Origin: Trichosporon coremiiforme
Lineage: Eukaryota > Basidiomycota > Tremellomycetes > Trichosporonales > Trichosporonaceae
Length of the DNA: 64,000 bases
Assembly: GCA_039545355.1 (NCBI GenBank)
Contig: BCJJ01000011.1
Coordinates: 144,702-208,701 of the forward strand
Reading direction: 5' to 3'
The notes beneath the pieces were generated by a model that saw only the letters and a program-made list of their open reading frames with translations, was not told the origin of the DNA and made no database searches. Positions within the stretch are counted from its first letter, which is position 1. Each line of letters begins with the position of its first letter. Position numbers and translations under genes: made by a program. Of this stretch, positions 55,009 through 64,000 are shown piece by piece.

Positions 55009-56865
55009 CTACGCGGTGTCGAGGGCACGCACGAGGAGGGGGAGCTGGAACGTGACCTGGTCGTCCTCGCCCTTGACGGCGGGGCGGAGGACGATTTTGA
55101 GCTGACCCATGATCTCGGGCTTGCTGGGGAGCTCCTCAAACGTGAAAGCCCGGAGCATGGTGAAGAGCACGACCTTCATCTCGATGATGGCGAAGCGCCA
55201 CCCGATGCACCCGTGCCGGCCGTTGTTGAACGACATGATGCTGCCCCAGAGGCCCGGGAGGGACTTGGCGGGGATACCCGGCCGGGCGAACCGGTCGGGG
55301 TTGAACTCGCGCGAGTCGGCGCCCCACACATCCGGGTCCCAGTTCATGACCTGCATGGGGATGCAGGCCGTGTCGCCGCGCCGCATGAGAATCTCGGTGA
55401 TCATGTTGCCGTCGCGGCCGCGCACGGGGATCGCGAGCTTGATCACCGTGTCCCTCTGCGCCGTGCGGAGCGACGCCTGCACGGGCGCCTTCACGCGGAG
55501 AATCTCGCGCAGCACCGCGTCAAGGTACGGCAGGGCCTCGAGCGTCTCGATGGGCGGGCGGTCGGCGAGCGTCATGACCTCGGCGCGCAGGCGCGCCTGC
55601 ACTTCTGGGTGTTGGGCGAGGTGCATCAGCCCCCAGCTGAGGGATGCTGCCGTCGTCTCGTTTCCGGCCAGGATGAACGTGCGCAGTTGCGACTTGATGT
55701 CATAGTCGCTCAGACGCTGGTTCTCCTTGATGTCGGGGCTCATGTTGCTGCGCAGGAATAGGCTGAGCAGGTCGCGGCCCTGCATGACCGGTGACCCGCT
55801 GGCGAGACCGTCCTTCTCGGCCGCCATCTGGGCAGCGACCTCAGCCTTGCTCTCGTTCAGACGCTCTGCCAAGACCGAGTCGGCGAGCACCACGCACTCT
55901 CTGATCGTTCGCGCCGCCTTGGTTCTGCCCCGGAACAAGGGAATCATCTCCAGGAACATCTCCAGGCGCGAGGTCGACATGCCGGCCTGGATCAGGACAC
56001 GGAATGCGTCGACGAGCTTGTTCGGCTCCCCGCGCAAGGTGTCCAGGGCCCGGAGCTGGTACCCGAACCCGGCCTCGCCGATGATGTCGACCGCCATCGC
56101 CATCATGCCCTTCATCATGTCGATCTTCCTGCCGCCGTTGGTCTCATCCCCGGGCTTAGGGGGATAGGGGGCGGGCTTGACATAGCCCTCGGGCTCCGAG
56201 TGCGTCACAAGTTTGTGCCAGATGTCGCGGAGCTGCTCGGCCTTGTCGAAAAAGATCGGCCCCATGAGGCGGATGTTGCGGTGCGAGAAGGCTGGCGCGC
56301 ACACGCGACGGATACGGATGTGCTGGGGGCCTTCGATGGCTGTAAGCCCGTTGCCGAGGATAGTGCGGAGGAGCACCTGTGCGTCCCATGGCTTGTGCCA
56401 CGTATCGCAGTCCATGAACGCGCTGTGCACGAACGCCGTATCCGTCGTCAGGACGCGGATCGAGCCGTACGCGAGCGTGTGCCGCAGCGTCGGGCCGTAC
56501 TTCTGCGTCCAGATGTAGAACATACTCGATGGAGGAGAGTACACGAACTCGAGCAGGTTGCCCCACAAGAGGGAAGTCGGGGCGGGCCCGGGCAGGTTGG
56601 ACCACGCCAGCTGAGAGGGGTAGTACACGTACAGTTGCCAGTAGACGTAGGCAGCGTAGCCAGCGCAACCCGCGAGAAGAGTGCCGAGGAGGGAGGCAAT
56701 GGGGAACGCGGCGATGTAGGCGCCAATGAAGGGGAGGCGGCACACCTCAGCCCACGCCACGGCCAATACTGTTGCCACCGTCGAGCGCGCTTGGTCGAGA
56801 AGAGTGTCGAGGGGAGGCGGCAGCGCCTCGTGAAGCCGCGATGTCAGCTCCGACAGTGGGAGCAT
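55009..56865 (-). CDS. Cytochrome P450 monooxygenase (618 aa, single exon)
   Basis: An amphipathic leader and one membrane anchor (about 50-75, AAFPIASLLGTLLAGCAGYA) are followed by the proline hinge LPGPAP. The oxygen-binding helix is FILAGNETTAASLSWG, the K-helix is AVLREILRVKAP (E-x-x-R), and the heme loop is FNNGRHGCIGWRFA with the axial Cys near residue 553 (His replaces the common Arg, as in several fungal P450s). Length exceeds the usual 500 because of an extended N-terminus. It should be ER-anchored and need a P450 reductase. The SNLPGPAPTSLLWGN style is common among basidiomycete oxidative P450s, but the family number and substrate cannot be set by eye. There are no introns, unlike most neighbours. 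Confidence 0.93.
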   Translation of the reverse strand: MLPLSELTSRLHEALPPPLDTLLDQARSTVATVLAVAWAEVCRLPFIGAYIAAFPIASLLGTLLAGCAGYAAYVYWQLYVYYPSQLAWSNLPGPAPTSLLWGNLLEFVYSPPSSMFYIWTQKYGPTLRHTLAYGSIRVLTTDTAFVHSAFMDCDTWHKPWDAQVLLRTILGNGLTAIEGPQHIRIRRVCAPAFSHRNIRLMGPIFFDKAEQLRDIWHKLVTHSEPEGYVKPAPYPPKPGDETNGGRKIDMMKGMMAMAVDIIGEAGFGYQLRALDTLRGEPNKLVDAFRVLIQAGMSTSRLEMFLEMIPLFRGRTKAARTIRECVVLADSVLAERLNESKAEVAAQMAAEKDGLASGSPVMQGRDLLSLFLRSNMSPDIKENQRLSDYDIKSQLRTFILAGNETTAASLSWGLMHLAQHPEVQARLRAEVMTLADRPPIETLEALPYLDAVLREILRVKAPVQASLRTAQRDTVIKLAIPVRGRDGNMITEILMRRGDTACIPMQVMNWDPDVWGADSREFNPDRFARPGIPAKSLPGLWGSIMSFNNGRHGCIGWRFAIIEMKVVLFTMLRAFTFEELPSKPEIMGQLKIVLRPAVKGEDDQVTFQLPLLVRALDTA

Positions 56866-59800
56866 GGTCTTGGATGAATTTCTTTCACTGTGCTAGACGG
56901 GAAAGGAGGGCAGAGCCTGCTCTCGCTATCTCCTTAAGAGTGCGTCGAGTGCGGCTGCGTCGCGATCTATGCACATCCTGCATCATGCTCGGCTCCCCCG
57001 CTGTCGTCAAGAACAATGGTCAATCTCGTCTTGCAATGAGTTTTATAGTTCGCACAGTATCAAGCGTGAGTGAGCAGCGTGGGAGGCAGCCAGCGTTGCG
57101 GTATTGCGATGGATGTCTCTGAAACACAGAGCGGCAAACTCGGGCGTGTCTAGCAAGAGCAGCAGTGAAACATCCTCCGTCAGATGACAGCCCCCCAGCC
57201 ACGTCCGATCGGAAGCTGCTCCTGCCATTGTAATCTGAGACGGGCGAGGCGTCCGAGCGTAGCTTCTGCTCCATTGTCAGGCGGCGTTCGCGAAGCCGTG
57301 CGTCCCTGTTGCAAGTATCAGGTGTAGCGACCTAGCGCACGCTTCGAGCAACCTCCTCGCAGGTCGCTGAATGCCAAGTCACCGCTGCCGATCGGATACC
57401 GCGCTCGTTTCTCTTTGTTCGCAATTGAGGTCGATGAAGATCCAAAATGCAATCAAATCTGACAGTCAGGAGGAAAGAGCTAAAAGGGCGTCAGCCATGA
57501 TCACATAGCGATGTTCCCCGCTTGATTGGATTCTCCAAGTCGTTTCCGACACCGTCCACCTCCGCGCCGCGAATGGGACGTTTCGCGAAGATAAGAGTTC
57601 ACAGGCGACAGTGGGTACGGCGCAGCGTCTTGCGCAGCATCGACGTGTGCCAGCAGTTGCGGTCTAGGGACCGTGCATCCGCATTCCGAGGCCCGACGAT
57701 TACCAGCCGTCCTTCGAGTAGACTGGATCCAGCTTCCGCGTGCGGCTCTCCGTGGGCTGTGGGGTAATCGGCCAGCCAGTCTATTGTCTTCCGTTGTGGT
57801 ATGTTCGGATAATGAGGGGAAGTCCGTCGCCTTTCCAAGTGCACGCCATCGTCTCGTCTCGTTGCGGATTGCGCCCGCATGAGTTCGTCAAGTTCAGCGT
57901 CTCAGTCAGTTGTCTTGCATCAGAGTCCGACCGATGGTAAGTGAGTGTGCGGAGTGGAATCAGCGCTGCGGAGCAAAGTGATTGGGGCGGCGCGGCGCGG
58001 ATGCGGACATCTGCACGCCGTCCGGGGGGCCTGGAACGCGCGGCCCCTCTCTCGCGAGAGTCCCGGTGTAATTTCGGTGGATTGGCGTGTCTCCCGCCTT
58101 CCGAAGTCACTTAAACCAGAGCCGCGGTCGCGCGAGGGGCGGAACGGCGACTGCTTATGTTGGGCGTTGAATTCGAGTCTGATCAAGGCTTTGAGGGTGT
58201 CAGCATTCATGTGCAAGGGGATGCCGCTTAAGATCTGGGGAGAGTCCGAACCTTCTTCGGTACGGGGCTCTGCGCCGAAACTCCGTCTCCCGTGCGCGTC
58301 GCGACGCCGCTGGTATGATCGTCTAATTTCTGATCAATGACGGCCTCTGCTCCTCAGCCAAACAGACGGAGAAGCTATCTCAGATGCTTTGCCCGCGTCT
58401 TCAGTTTTCCCTGGGGGGCGGCGAGTGTGCGGCCCGAAGAGCCGCCTCCGCAGGCGACGCACGTCGCGCCGGTGTTTGTTTCGGTAGTTCTTTTGAAGGG
58501 ACAGAGCAGGGACGGCGAGGGAGACAAGGGACCGAGTGTGGGGAAGGGGGAACCGAACGGAGGACCGAAACCAGGACCACTTGAGAACAGCCGAACATCG
58601 AACATACGACGCGCCAATGAGCAGCAAAACATTGGCGAGCATAGCGAAGCCGACGACGAGCAGACACCGATATGACGGAGTCGGCGTCGGATGCTAATCT
58701 GAATGGGCGACTGGAAAAATGAATGCGCAGCGCGAGTACCCTGGTTAAGTGAGTCGGCTTTGCTTGAAGTCGAGCTGCGGATGTGCTGAGAGCCACATGC
58801 TCGGTGTGGCACGCGCAGCGATCGCTGGGTTGGCCTCCGCCCGGGGTTCCGTCCTCAACCTACACAGCTCTGCGCGACTCTACGCAACTTGTGCTCACAT
58901 CGCTGGCCGAGAACGACCGACTAGGGTGCAATAGGAGTATCTAGGTGGATTCGCGGCATTGAAATGCAGTGCCTAGTGGTCTGTTGCTATGCTGAGTCCG
59001 AAGCGGACAGCTGATGAGCTACCGCGAGACTTGCGATGGAGCATGCTTTCTGACTGCTTTCAGGTCTCACACTTGACAGCATGATAATTAATCAAGTCCT
59101 CGGTAACGAGAGGGGCCAGTGTCTCAAGCGCCAAGCGCGGAGCAGGAGAGGAAGCGGAAGAGAGAAGGCTAAGGAGGTGGGGGCAGCCGCGGCAACGGTC
59201 ATGGGCGCTTGACTCACACCTGACATCCTCGACACGAGCCATCTCGAGCCGCTGGGCTCTCACACCGCACTGCTGCCTCCACCCACTCCGCGCGCGGAGT
59301 CCTTCCCGCCCCATCAACCTCGCGCTGCGCCTCGGTGACGGCGACGTGATGGCGACGCGACGCGGAGGACATGCTCTCTGATCTGATTCCTGGCGTCGAC
59401 GCATGTGCAATGTGAGCGAGGTGGGGGATACTCGAGGGGTCGCGGGCTCAGCGCTTGTGCGCGCGTGGCGCAACAGTTTCCGCCGCGGAGATCAAGCTGA
59501 GCAAGCATGCAATCATGCAATCGGTATTGCATGCTAGTGCCGCCGGCACTCGGCTACTTACCACCTCATGTGAACGGATGCATCTTGTAGGGACCGCACA
59601 ACTGGCAAAGTGGGGGAGGGGTCTCGATATATGTCGGCGATGCTCGGGTGGTATGTGATGACATCCAGGTGAGAGTGCTGGAATCGATGCCGCCCGATTG
59701 TGAGTTTCGCGTAGTTCCTGGAAAGAGTGGGGGAGCATGTACTCCAACACCTCATGCTTTTCATGCTAGTGCAGAATGCAACGAAAAGTGAACGTTACTG

Positions 59801-60203
59801 ATCATGAATCGATGGAATGGGGAGGCGCCAATGCTACGCACCCGAGACAAGCGAGCACTCGGGGTCCCACGGTCTTCGTACTCGCTTACCGTTATCTCTA
59901 AGCGCACAGAAGACGATCGGACAGATCAGCGCGGCACGTATACTGCCTCGGTTGATGATAACTCGCTCGTCGTACGCCATTAGCGCCTTCGATCTGCAAT
60001 CCGCGTACCTGTAGACAGAATTCTAAGCGAGGCTTGCCAACCTGCAGGGCAGTAACTTTCGGAAGGGATCGAATGGCACAGAAGAGGACTGGGACAGCTA
60101 AGCGAGGGATCGACACCGGAAAGCCAGGAGAGTAGTCACCCTTCGACCCGCAGGGGGCGGAGGCAGGGGGAGGAGGCTTGTTCGGTGCTCTGCTAAGCGA
60201 GGT
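56866..60203. other. Gene-poor stretch, 56.9-60.2 kb
   Basis: The first 200 nt hold the P450 promoter. Beyond that, frames overlap on all strands with no motif, no consistent codon bias and no splice-joined structure. I see no tRNA, no long repeat and no complete transposon gene. Confidence 0.5.
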
Positions 60204-60854
60204 ATGCTGCGTCGCACCCGTTCCACAACCCACATCCCCGACCACCCAACCCGACGGCTGCTATCCCGAGGCCCGAAACGTCGGGTTACCGCTCCTCTGC
60301 AAAGCACTGCCCGGAAACTAATCGATTTAATCAAGTCTGAGTCACCTGCATGTGACAACAAGGGGTGTATATCTTGTGACATCTCACCTGATTCAGGTGA
60401 ATTCAGCCAATCGAGTCACCACATCTTGTGCCTGCCCCCTCAACAACCGCTCAGATCGATCCCGCTCAGCCCTCGTCTTCTTCACTGCTGGCCACGGTGG
60501 CATCACAGCCCCCATGTCGAGCTGCACCTACCACCTGTCCCCGTGTTGAGCTGCAACTGTCCGTGTGTGCAGCGACAGACCGAGCCGTCGAGGCGGGTAC
60601 CATCGCCATCCTCGCCGAATCCAGCGACCACTCAGGAGCCTCAGAGCTCCGGCCTCACGTCCCAGGGTCAGAGTTTTCGGGTTCGGTCAAGGGCCGTTCA
60701 GGGCAGCGAGCTCAACAAGCTTCGAGCTTGCGTCGTTGATGTCAGGCTGGCCGAGCTGCCTACCTCGCTGACCGTTCGGTGCATTGTCCTTCCGTGTCCG
60801 CGATCTCAGCAAGGCTCGGCCACCTCGGTGGTATTGCTGACCAACCATGATTGA
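60204..60854 (+). CDS. Doubtful ORF, Ser/Pro-rich (216 aa)
   Basis: An ATG frame of 216 codons. The last third (RQTEPSRRVPSPSSPNPATT, GSELNKLRACVVDVRLAELP) looks more protein-like than the rest, and the DNA upstream is pyrimidine-rich. A second frame over 60428-60739 is equally open, which weakens the case. No domain is recognised; possibly the last exon or relic of a gene. Confidence 0.18.
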   Translation: MLRRTRSTTHIPDHPTRRLLSRGPKRRVTAPLQSTARKLIDLIKSESPACDNKGCISCDISPDSGEFSQSSHHILCLPPQQPLRSIPLSPRLLHCWPRWHHSPHVELHLPPVPVLSCNCPCVQRQTEPSRRVPSPSSPNPATTQEPQSSGLTSQGQSFRVRSRAVQGSELNKLRACVVDVRLAELPTSLTVRCIVLPCPRSQQGSATSVVLLTNHD

Positions 60855-63800
60855 CAGATGAGGTGCTCAGGGAGCTCGTGGAGACGATGGGACGATCTGA
60901 TATGGGCTAGTGAACTCTCCATGCTGTTATTCACGCCCTCAGCCTGCTACTACTCTTCGGCGCTCGGCGCATGTAGCTCTCACTTTGCGCCGCCGCCAAG
61001 CCCAGACCCGCCCCTTACTGCCGTGCCGCAACCTCGGCCCCCGGGGCTGCGGTGAGACATCCTCGATAGCCTCCTGACCATGGGTATCAGAGGGCTGGCG
61101 TAGTTTACGACAGCCAGTTAGAGACGTTACCGAAGTGCACTAGGGGAATTGGCGGCGCTACGGCTTCGGGCCTGACAGAGGAGCCTGACAACGCTGAACT
61201 CGCCATTGAGAGCAACGCTGGCATTGGTGAAGCGAACAGAAGCAGCCACATCACGAGCAGAAATCTGCGGGCAGCAGTGCTCGGTCATCTGCCGCTGGCC
61301 GTTGGCTCAGCAGCATGACAGGATGCCTTGCACCTTGCATGTATTGGGGCGATCGTAATTAGGCCCCATGTCAAACCCAGGGCTCGCTCGCGCGGCTCGC
61401 GGTCTAGGGCTGAAACGCTGCCAGGCGTAAACAACGTCGGATGTGCAGACCGCGCATAACCGCCAGCGTCCTAGCGTTCCAACGGGCCAGCTGCTCGCTA
61501 GCTCGCCAGGAGCAGCCAAAGCAGAGACGCATGGACACGGACGCATAAGCTCAAGAGGTTACACAATCCGCCGGCCTGGATGAACTGGCGCTCTGCATCG
61601 GGCATCCAAAACGCCTACGGCATTGTGACGTAAAGCCTCATCGCCATACCTTGACGCTAAAGCACATGAACTCGACGTCCGTCTCGTCCAGAACCGCTCC
61701 GCTGCAGTCTCATGACCAAAGCCAAGTCCGAGACCCAGCACAGTCGAAGCCCGGTAGCGCCGGTAGCATTCCAATCCCACAGCTCTGTAGGCGGATCCGT
61801 GCCCGCCTCTCGAAGCCTTCGGCGCCAGAGGGTCGGTGCTTGCGTACATGCCTTTCGTGCCAGTATGCCGGGGTGCCGAGAGCCAGCGATCCTCGACGCA
61901 GCGCTCTGGAGAAGAGACGGTCCACTCCGAAGTGGGCTGAATCACTTTCGACATTTCGAGACGAAGTCACGGGGACAAGAACGGCAGAATCGCTCAAGAG
62001 CGCAGACGCGGCCTTCACGGCCCGCCGTCAGACGGCGAGACGGCAACAGGAGCGAGACGAGCGAGGCCTATTCCTGTGATATCGGTCCAATGGCACTGTC
62101 ACGGCCTGAGTCTCGCCCCCTCCTGCCATAGCGCTAATGATAATGTTACACCGCGTTCCGCGGCGCGTGCTGTCGTGATACGAACGCCGGGTCGCGCAAC
62201 GATCCAATGGCATACTAGGCAGGGGTCAATGCGCCGACAGCTGCTGATAATAGCCTCTTCGCCGTCCTAACATCGCCGCATGCCAGGAAGACGGCGTGCA
62301 GTCCCTCACAGCAAGAGGACAGAGGTATCAGGGATCCAGCGGCGGGAGGTTATCATGGCATCTGCAGGCACCGCACTTCGAGTTACCCATCAATGAAGAC
62401 AGTCGTGCCCAAAGCGACAGGCGCACGAGTGTCCGTCGATGGGAGGACATCCTTGGGTCTCCCGCACTAAGCTCTAGAGTTGAGTTGCGCTAATTAAACG
62501 CACGCATTCTGCGAATTTCGCGAAGTCGTGAATTCATTCAGCATTCAGCCAAGGATCCCAGTGCTGCCCAGGGCAGCCACACAGCACAGGAGCCCGATGC
62601 ACTGCACGTCTGTTCCCCACCCATCCTCCCTGTCACCCTTCTGCCATTCCCTGCCGCCTCTGACGCGCGGGCTCACGATCCTGCAGCGTTGAGGTATTCA
62701 TTGAACCCGCTCCTGGGTACTGGGTGCCCGCTCACTACGGAAACGGCTCAATAGGGGTACGGCGAAGGCTGATGTCGTCCTGCATCATTGAATCAATGAC
62801 GCTTGTGCATACACCGTGGCACGCCGCCCTGGCCAGGGTGACGAGACCCGATGAAGTCGTCGGTCGTCGACAGAGACCGGGCGACCGGTCATCTGCGAGT
62901 CAAGAAGGTCAGCATATGCGTCGTGATCGGACGTGCCTTGCATAGTAGCCTCGGCAGTGGTAAATGAGCCTGGTGACTGGTGACAGCTGGCACGCAGACG
63001 TACATCGGCAACATCCTCTGTTGTCGAGCGCTGCGAGGGTTAACGTCAACAGCATACACTAAGCTCGAGGTCAGGGCGCCCAGGGCAGGGGGTCACAAGT
63101 CGGTCCATTCTCCCGTGAGCGGCTCCGGTGGCAGCTAACGGCTGATCTTGCCCGGACCTGTCTGGCATCTGCTCATGTTCCTGTACCCTTGTGCGGATCA
63201 CAAGAACGTCCACCGAGGTGGCCCAGCGCGAGGCGAGGGAGTGTGGCCCCTCTTGTGCCTTTGTTCACCAGGCCATCACCTTCAGGGTCGTCTCCGCCCT
63301 GAAGCGTATCCTCCAGGCATCCTCTGGCATTAGGGATCAACTGCAGCCCGGGCCTGGGCAGATCCGGAGATCTTCTCCCCAAGCATATGCAAGCTTGCAG
63401 ATGTCAGAGACCTTGTGCGCATATCCTGGTCCCCAGTCCCACCGAGGAGGAAACGCCCCATCCAGGCCCATGGCCACTGGGCCGGAAAGATCACCGGCTT
63501 GTTTAGCTTTGGCTTTGGACCTGGGACCGCAGCGACGCAACTCATCCAGCGGCTGCCCTGCTACCCTTGCCTGGTCGGACGCCAACGTGAATCCCAGCAC
63601 GTCGAAGACCCAGCCCAGGACCTGGTCCAGGACCAGACAGCCTGCATGTCAGGTAGGGCTCACCTCTAGCCCGAAATGCTGCTCAGGTCATGGATTTGGC
63701 CCGATGGACGTCTGGACTGACGGATACCTACCACCAGAGCCCGAAGCCTTGACCGCCCAAACGCCAGCTGAGACTGCCAGTTAAGCCGCTGGCCGACCGA

Positions 63801-64000
63801 CTTGCAGCCCGACCCAAGACTAACCAGACCTCAAGTTGTGCACTCCTTGGTAAACTAGTCACAGTCAAGCCCGTCGCGCGTTCCCGCCCTCCGCCTCTTC
63901 CTACTTAGCGTCTCCCGCATCAGTCTCAAAACGTCGACCGCTTTCTCGACCGATTTTCGACCGTCCGTACCCTCCGCCTCTCAGCCATCAGCAACGTCAG
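60855..64000. other. Gene-poor stretch to the window end
   Basis: No supported gene. A 197-codon frame at 63191-63784 lacks an ATG and a motif. The last 150 nt (63850-64000) are pyrimidine-rich with repeated TCGACCG, resembling a 5' leader, so a plus-strand gene may start beyond the window. Confidence 0.45.

Noticed and set aside
59898..60245. Minus-strand CGSKGDYSPGF, considered as a family core
   Set aside because: The Cys-to-Gly-Asp spacing is wrong, the Asn is missing and no C-x-aromatic-C exon follows.
63191..63784. 197-codon plus-strand frame near the window end
   Set aside because: It begins without ATG, has no recognisable domain and its codon use is unlike the host genes; a retroelement fragment is conceivable but unsupported.
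1..64000. tRNA, rRNA and CRISPR signals
   Set aside because: I scanned for B-box-like GGTTCGA, rRNA-like conserved stretches and regularly spaced repeats and found none that held up; CRISPR is not expected in a eukaryote.

Overview
This is a GC-rich nuclear segment of a basidiomycete yeast genome, most likely Tremellomycetes and probably Trichosporonales. The evidence is: genes split by very short introns (mostly 34-60 nt) with GTGAGT/GTAAGT donors and a CTGAC or CTAAC branch site just before the acceptor; compact, often divergent genes on both strands; and fungal families such as PEX5, LCL2, UBA4, an Exg-type glucanase and a Git1-type transporter. The order-level placement is inference. Exon joins were derived by hand from splice signals and frame continuity.

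Region 1 (about 0.3-6.0 kb) holds the most unusual content: seven tiny two-exon genes (35-107 codons) of one cysteine-rich family, with an eighth copy at 15.6-16.0 kb. The shared core is C-x-G-D-x2-G-x-N-x4-C, 9-12 residues, then C-x-(F/Y/W)-C. All eight carry a phase-1 intron at the equivalent codon, two before the second Cys. Outside the core the proteins share almost nothing. I recognise no known family. Most exons are below usual ORF cut-offs.

Region 2 (7.0-14.9 kb) is a housekeeping block: an otubain-type deubiquitinase, a Vma12-type V-ATPase assembly factor, a Tlg2/syntaxin-16 SNARE and PEX5. An in-frame, coding-looking 90-codon tract follows the PEX5 stop.

Region 3 (15-25 kb) is lineage-specific: the eighth small Cys-rich gene, Ser-rich proteins of unknown function, a probable pair of paralogues at 18.5 and 20.9 kb, and a coiled-coil gene at 21.4 kb with a decayed paralogue at 24.2 kb.

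Region 4 (25-30.6 kb) carries a mitochondrial hotdog-fold thioesterase, exocyst SEC10 and LCL2. Region 5 (30.6-36 kb) is a decaying secretome island: a possible CFEM-like ORF, three damaged copies of a GPI-anchor-like family and an intact secreted protein with kexin-type sites. Region 6 (36-57 kb) has UBA4, an Exg-type GH5 glucanase, a Git1-like MFS transporter, alanine aminotransferase, a small myristoylated p97-binding (SVIP-like) protein, translin, EFM7 and a cytochrome P450, separated by long empty gaps. Region 7 (57-64 kb) is about 7 kb in which I find no convincing gene.

The housekeeping genes point to membrane traffic (SEC10, TLG2, VMA12), peroxisomal import, ubiquitin or ubiquitin-like metabolism (otubain, UBA4, SVIP-like) and cell-wall or nutrient handling. 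They form no evident operon-like pathway; the accessory families are embedded between them.
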